The notes below the pieces were generated by a model that had not been told where the DNA came from, did not search any database, and saw only the letters and a program-made list of their open reading frames with translations. A stretch of DNA of 64,000 nucleotides, from the NCBI GenBank assembly GCA_946494335.1, contig CAMMBV010000001.1, forward strand, positions 62,001-126,000, read 5' to 3'. Positions 60,648 to 64,000 of this stretch are shown here, piece by piece. How positions within the stretch are numbered: position 1 is the first letter of the stretch; each line of letters opens with the position of its first letter. Origin of the DNA: an uncultured Ruminococcus sp. GTDB lineage: Bacteria; Bacillota; Clostridia; Lachnospirales; Lachnospiraceae. Position numbers and translations under genes: made by a program.

Positions 60648-61969
60648 TTATGATCTGGATTCATGGAGCTGTATTTTTGATTCTGATCTTTCTGTCGCTG
60701 CCCCGGATAAAGGAAAAAATAATCAAAAAATTTGAGATGGAAATTTCTCCGGGAATCATCACAGGAGCCGCGCTGATCCTGATTGCCGGAAATACACTGG
60801 GAACAGCTGTCACCGTGATAAATATGCTGGAACAGAGCAAAGAACTGACAGAGGTAGAAAAAGAAATGCAGCAGGGTCAGGAGCAGACAATGGTGCTGGA
60901 AGCTCAAAAGGAGGACGGCAGCAGTCAGGAAGTCAGCTTTACCATACCCGGGCTGACGTACAGTCAAAAAGAAATCCAGGCCTGGTTTCAGAAAGCAAAA
61001 GAAGAACTGGAAGACGCCGTTAGGGGAGAAAATGAATCCCTGGATTATGTAAACTCAAACCTGAATCTTGTCGCCAGCCTGCCGGAACTTCCCATAGAAA
61101 TCAGCTGGGGAAGCAGCAATCCTGAAATACTGGACTGGGAAGGCTGTCTTGGAGAAAATATCCCCAAAGAAGGAACGACGGTAAAATTGTACGTATCCTT
61201 TACCTGTCAGGACGAAAGAGAAGATTTTGAACTGGAGGCTAAAGTATACCCGCCCCGGCTGCCAAAAGAGGATCAGTGGGAGCGGGAAGCGCAGAACAGT
61301 TTTTCCAGATTAAATGAAGGGGATGGAGAAGGAAACATCTGGTATCTTCCGTCAGAAGTAAACGGAGAAGCTGTCATCTGGAAACTGCCCTCATCCCATA
61401 CGGGCGCTGTGGTACTGATGATCACATCGGTTATGGCCGCAGTGTGGATGGTGGGAAAGAAAAGGGAGGAACAAAACAGTTGGAAAAAGAGACAGGAAGA
61501 GCTGGCAGTGGACTATCCGGAGATTCTTAACAAGTTTGTATTGCTCCTTAATGCGGGCATGAATACAAGGAGAGCGTTTGCAAAGGTGGCGCTGGATTAC
61601 CGGAAGCAGAAACAGGCGGCGGGAGAACACTTCCGCAGCAGGGCGGCCTATGAAGAAATCGCTTTTGTGTACATGGAAATGGAGCAGGGCATACCGGAAG
61701 CGGAAGCTTATGAGCATCTGGGAAGCCGCTGCGGGCTGGCTGCCTACAAAACTTTTTCCACTCTTCTGGTGCAGAATTTAAGAAAAGGGAATGGAGAAAT
61801 TGCAGACATGCTGGAGCGGGAAGCTGCGGCAGCCTTTGAGAACCGAAAAAGGCGGGCAAAGATACTGGGTGAACAGGCGGGGACAAAACTTTTGATTCCC
61901 ATGATCATGATGCTGGTGATTGTTTTTGTAATTCTTTTATTTCCGGCAGGCAGCAGCTTTACAGTATAA
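60644..61969 (+). CDS. TadC-like platform protein with an extra N-terminal domain
   Basis: A 441-residue F-domain protein. The C-terminal about 170 residues are the usual T2SSF core (DYPEILNKFVLLLNAGMNTRRAF, then AAFENRKRRAKILGEQAGTKLLIP plus a last helix). Before it lies a large insertion between an N-terminal helix pair (about 4-18 and 35-60) and the helix at about 250-270. That insertion of about 190 residues is acidic and includes an immunoglobulin-like-looking SWGSSNPEILDWEG segment resembling bacterial Ig-like repeats. By topology it would be outside the membrane. TadC homologues normally lack it. Confidence 0.8.
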   Translation: MIMIWIHGAVFLILIFLSLPRIKEKIIKKFEMEISPGIITGAALILIAGNTLGTAVTVINMLEQSKELTEVEKEMQQGQEQTMVLEAQKEDGSSQEVSFTIPGLTYSQKEIQAWFQKAKEELEDAVRGENESLDYVNSNLNLVASLPELPIEISWGSSNPEILDWEGCLGENIPKEGTTVKLYVSFTCQDEREDFELEAKVYPPRLPKEDQWEREAQNSFSRLNEGDGEGNIWYLPSEVNGEAVIWKLPSSHTGAVVLMITSVMAAVWMVGKKREEQNSWKKRQEELAVDYPEILNKFVLLLNAGMNTRRAFAKVALDYRKQKQAAGEHFRSRAAYEEIAFVYMEMEQGIPEAEAYEHLGSRCGLAAYKTFSTLLVQNLRKGNGEIADMLEREAAAAFENRKRRAKILGEQAGTKLLIPMIMMLVIVFVILLFPAGSSFTV

Positions 61970-61998
61970 AAGATTATGTGGGAAAGGAGGTGAGGCTT

Positions 61999-62169
61999 AT
62001 GGGTGCATTCTTCTGTGATTTGTGGAAGGAAGAAGATGCTATCGGGGTAGTGGAGATCATTCTGATTCTCGTCGTTTTGATCGGTCTGGTAATCATCTTT
62101 AAAAACCAGCTGGTCAGTCTGGTCAAGAATATTCTTTCAAAAATCACAAGTCAGAGCAACAGTATTTAA
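61999..62169 (+). CDS. Flp1-like pilin subunit
   Basis: A 56-residue protein starting at the ATG at 61999, 8 bases after AAAGGAGGTGA. A short polar leader ends in EEDAIG, then VVEIILILVVLIGLVIIF forms the hydrophobic pilin helix, followed by a short tail. This matches the Flp1_like pilins of clostridial tad loci; the Glu after the cleavage glycine is kept. It should be processed by the prepilin peptidase encoded at 57200. Confidence 0.85.
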   Translation: MGAFFCDLWKEEDAIGVVEIILILVVLIGLVIIFKNQLVSLVKNILSKITSQSNSI

Positions 62170-62184
62170 GAAAGGGGGCACATC

Positions 62185-63645
62185 TTGTACAGAAAAGGAA
62201 GTATTACGGTTTATCTGAGTCTTACGTTGGCTGTGCTGCTGTCCTTGACAGCGACGGCGCTGTACTCGGTACAATTGGCGGGGGCCAGGGTGCAGGCCGT
62301 CCATGGAGCGGATCAGGGACTGTATTCTCTGTTCGCAAGGTATGACGTTCCTGTGCTGGAGCGGTACCATCTGTTTTTGCTGGATGGATCATTTGGCCAG
62401 GGAAGTCTTCAGATGGGGCAGGTGTACAGCATTCTGGAGAAAGATACTGCAGACAATCTGAATGGCGGGAATGGAATAATTAAAAAAGTAAAATTGAAAA
62501 ACGGCAGTATCACCGGATATACGCTGGCGACGGATAACGGAGGCAATGCGGTGAAAGCCCAGGCTGTGGCCTATATGGAAACAGTACTGGGAGTGCAGGG
62601 TGTGCGATCCCTGGCAGAAAAAGTTCAGGGGCAGGAAGAAACGGTACAGGTGATTGAGGCAAAAAAAGATGAAATAAAAGAGGATGAGGCTTTTGCGCAG
62701 TACGAAGCGCTGAAGAATCAGAATCAGGAACAGACAGTGCCGGAAGAATCACTGCAGGGCGCGGTTCCCATACCGGAGGATTTTGTGAATCCCATAGAAG
62801 AGGTAAAAGCGGCAAAGGGAAAAGGCATATTGACACTGGCAGTTCCGCAGGGAAAGGAAATATCTGCGGCTGTGCAGGCGAAAGCGTCAATGGTGTCAGG
62901 CCGTACTCTGGAAAAAGGAATGGGTGTTCCCGCCTACGATTCTTCCTGCGATACCTGGACGGCGGATCTGATGTTCAATGAATATCTGATGAGACATTTC
63001 GGATGTTTCACAGAGATGAAATCAGACCCGGGTCTTCAGTATCAGCTTGAATATATTCTTCAGGGAAAAGAAAGTGATCTGGAAAACCTGAAGGGTGTGG
63101 TTAACAGGCTGCTGCTGATAAGGGAGGCGTCGAATCTTCTGTATCTTTATCAGGATGAAGGAAAACGGGCGCAGGCGCAGATGACCGCGTTAATTTTGGC
63201 TTCTTTGTTTGGAGCGCCCCAGGGGGCAAAAGCGCTGGAACCGGTTCTGCTGGTCTGCTGGGCCTTTGGGGAAAGCGTTCTCGATCTGAGAGAACTGCTG
63301 GACGGCGGCAAAGTACCCCTGATGAAAAGCGACAGTTCCTGGCAGCTGTCCGTGACAGATCTGCCAAAATTTTTACAGGGGGCGGATGCTCTGCGAAAAG
63401 AGCAGGAAGACGGTCTTGAATATAAAGATTATCTTCGAATACTGCTTCTGATGAAGGATTCAGAAGATAAGACGGTCCGATGTATGGATATGATGGAAAT
63501 GGCAATACGGGGCGAGCCCGGCAAAGAGCAATTCCGTCTGGATTGTTGTTTATATGCCGCTCAGATACAGTTTGCATTTGAGGCGGAAGGCAGCATCCGC
63601 TACGAGGCCAGGCGAAGCTTCGGATATGATATGGGAGGTGTATGA
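62185..63645 (+). CDS. DUF5702-like surface/secreted protein of the tad locus
   Basis: TTG start at 62185, 7 bases after AAAGGGGG; 486 residues. The N terminus GSITVYLSLTLAVLLSLTATAL is a TadG-like single membrane segment, followed by a long extracytoplasmic domain with the VHGADQGLYSLFARYD pattern of DUF5702 proteins found next to Flp genes in clostridia. A Glu/Gln-rich linker lies at about 150-200. It probably acts as a minor pilin-like or anchor component. It overlaps the following TadE-like gene by 4 bases. Confidence 0.8.
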   Translation: MYRKGSITVYLSLTLAVLLSLTATALYSVQLAGARVQAVHGADQGLYSLFARYDVPVLERYHLFLLDGSFGQGSLQMGQVYSILEKDTADNLNGGNGIIKKVKLKNGSITGYTLATDNGGNAVKAQAVAYMETVLGVQGVRSLAEKVQGQEETVQVIEAKKDEIKEDEAFAQYEALKNQNQEQTVPEESLQGAVPIPEDFVNPIEEVKAAKGKGILTLAVPQGKEISAAVQAKASMVSGRTLEKGMGVPAYDSSCDTWTADLMFNEYLMRHFGCFTEMKSDPGLQYQLEYILQGKESDLENLKGVVNRLLLIREASNLLYLYQDEGKRAQAQMTALILASLFGAPQGAKALEPVLLVCWAFGESVLDLRELLDGGKVPLMKSDSSWQLSVTDLPKFLQGADALRKEQEDGLEYKDYLRILLLMKDSEDKTVRCMDMMEMAIRGEPGKEQFRLDCCLYAAQIQFAFEAEGSIRYEARRSFGYDMGGV

Positions 63646-64000
63646 AGATGCCCTGGTGCGGGAACAGTAACTGTCAACCATTAAAAAAGTTAAAAAGAAT
63701 CTCTCTTCAGGCATATCATTACATGTTTCCCCCGGCACAACATGATACACCCCAAGCCAGGGTGTCTTCATGCACCTTCCCGGTAAAGGCCAGCCTGACT
63801 GTGGAAGCGGCATTTACCGTCCCCATATTTTTTATCATGGTCATTATACTGGTCAGTCTGATTGATCTGGTCCGAGTCTATTCGCAGGTAACGGTCTCAT
63901 TAAATCAAAGTGCAAAGGAGCTGGGGATGTACGCCTATGCCGGGGAAACTGTGCCGTCATCTTCTCCGGTGGGTTTAGTGGGAACCGGCGTGTGCATCGG
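63642..64000 (+). CDS. TadE-like pseudopilin (3' end outside window)
   Basis: Starting at the ATG at 63642 (overlapping the previous stop as ATGA), the frame is open to the window edge. After an unusual leader of about 50 residues rich in Cys, His and Pro comes KASLTVEAAFTVPIFFIM, the conserved TadE/TadG entry to the transmembrane helix with the Glu typical of pseudopilins. The second ATG at 63648 is an alternative start. The rest of the protein cannot be judged. Confidence 0.82.
   Translation, partial: MKMPWCGNSNCQPLKKLKRISLQAYHYMFPPAQHDTPQARVSSCTFPVKASLTVEAAFTVPIFFIMVIILVSLIDLVRVYSQVTVSLNQSAKELGMYAYAGETVPSSSPVGLVGTGVCI

Overview
The window reads as a chromosomal segment of a spore-forming, anaerobic Firmicute of the Clostridia, most likely a Lachnospiraceae member from the gut. 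This rests on SpoIIR and SpoIIID, purine-rich Shine-Dalgarno sites, frequent TTG/GTG starts, consensus vegetative promoters (TTGNNN-17-TATAAT type), a folE riboswitch of the tetrahydrofolate type and a clostridial-type Tad pilus locus. The genus is inference only. No rRNA, tRNA, CRISPR array or intact insertion sequence was seen.

Layout. 1-9.8 kb: housekeeping and envelope genes: the 3' end of spoIIR, glutamate racemase murI, a DUF1934 protein, two tandem membrane-anchored polysaccharide-deacetylase-like paralogues, a trigger-factor/FKBP-like lipoprotein, a membrane zinc peptidase, an ArsC/Spx-like protein, an AraC regulator, an HPr-like protein without the HPr catalytic triad, and spoIIID. 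10-11.6 kb: guaA. 11.6-23.3 kb: an accessory stretch directly behind guaA, whose 3' end is a known integration site for mobile elements. It holds a decayed coding fragment, an AT-rich PLD-nuclease/SF2-helicase/DUF3427 protein with a NUDIX partner, a GGDEF protein, a TIR-domain protein, a RlaP-like nucleotidyltransferase, an XRE/PIN-like pair, a PPC-domain protein, a GNAT protein and a PHP hydrolase that appears to start on AUC or AUU.

23.3-31.6 kb is a sulfur-centred group: a TSUP permease behind a long attenuator-like leader, an arylsulfate sulfotransferase, O-acetylhomoserine sulfhydrylase with an Rrf2 regulator, an inositol-monophosphatase-family phosphatase and cysteine synthase. 31.6-41.8 kb has an ABC exporter, a MarR regulator, a YdcF protein, an M14 peptidase, nagA, and a compact HD protein - type III Mod - Res - deoxyinosine glycosylase unit. 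41.85-47.7 kb is folate biosynthesis in two linked units: pabA-pabB-pabC behind a terminator-type leader, then folE-HD-folP-folBK behind a tetrahydrofolate riboswitch. 47.7-51.4 kb is sbcDC.

51.4-57.0 kb: a PocR/AraC regulator with a MtaA-type methyltransferase, a radical SAM protein with a CX4CX2C cluster motif, a YqeY-like protein, a PHP protein, an unannotated minus-strand mini-transcript with two repeated micro-ORFs, and a YbaK/EbsC deacylase. 57.2-64.0 kb is a tad operon: prepilin peptidase, TadZ-like, CpaF/TadA, TadB, a TadC with a large extra N-terminal domain, an Flp1-like pilin, a DUF5702 protein and a TadE-like protein cut by the window edge.

Best candidates for something undescribed are the minus-strand mini-transcript near 56.2-56.4 kb, the guaA-proximal helicase/NUDIX/TIR/PIN stretch, the leader of the TSUP permease, and the HD-domain protein embedded in the folate operon.
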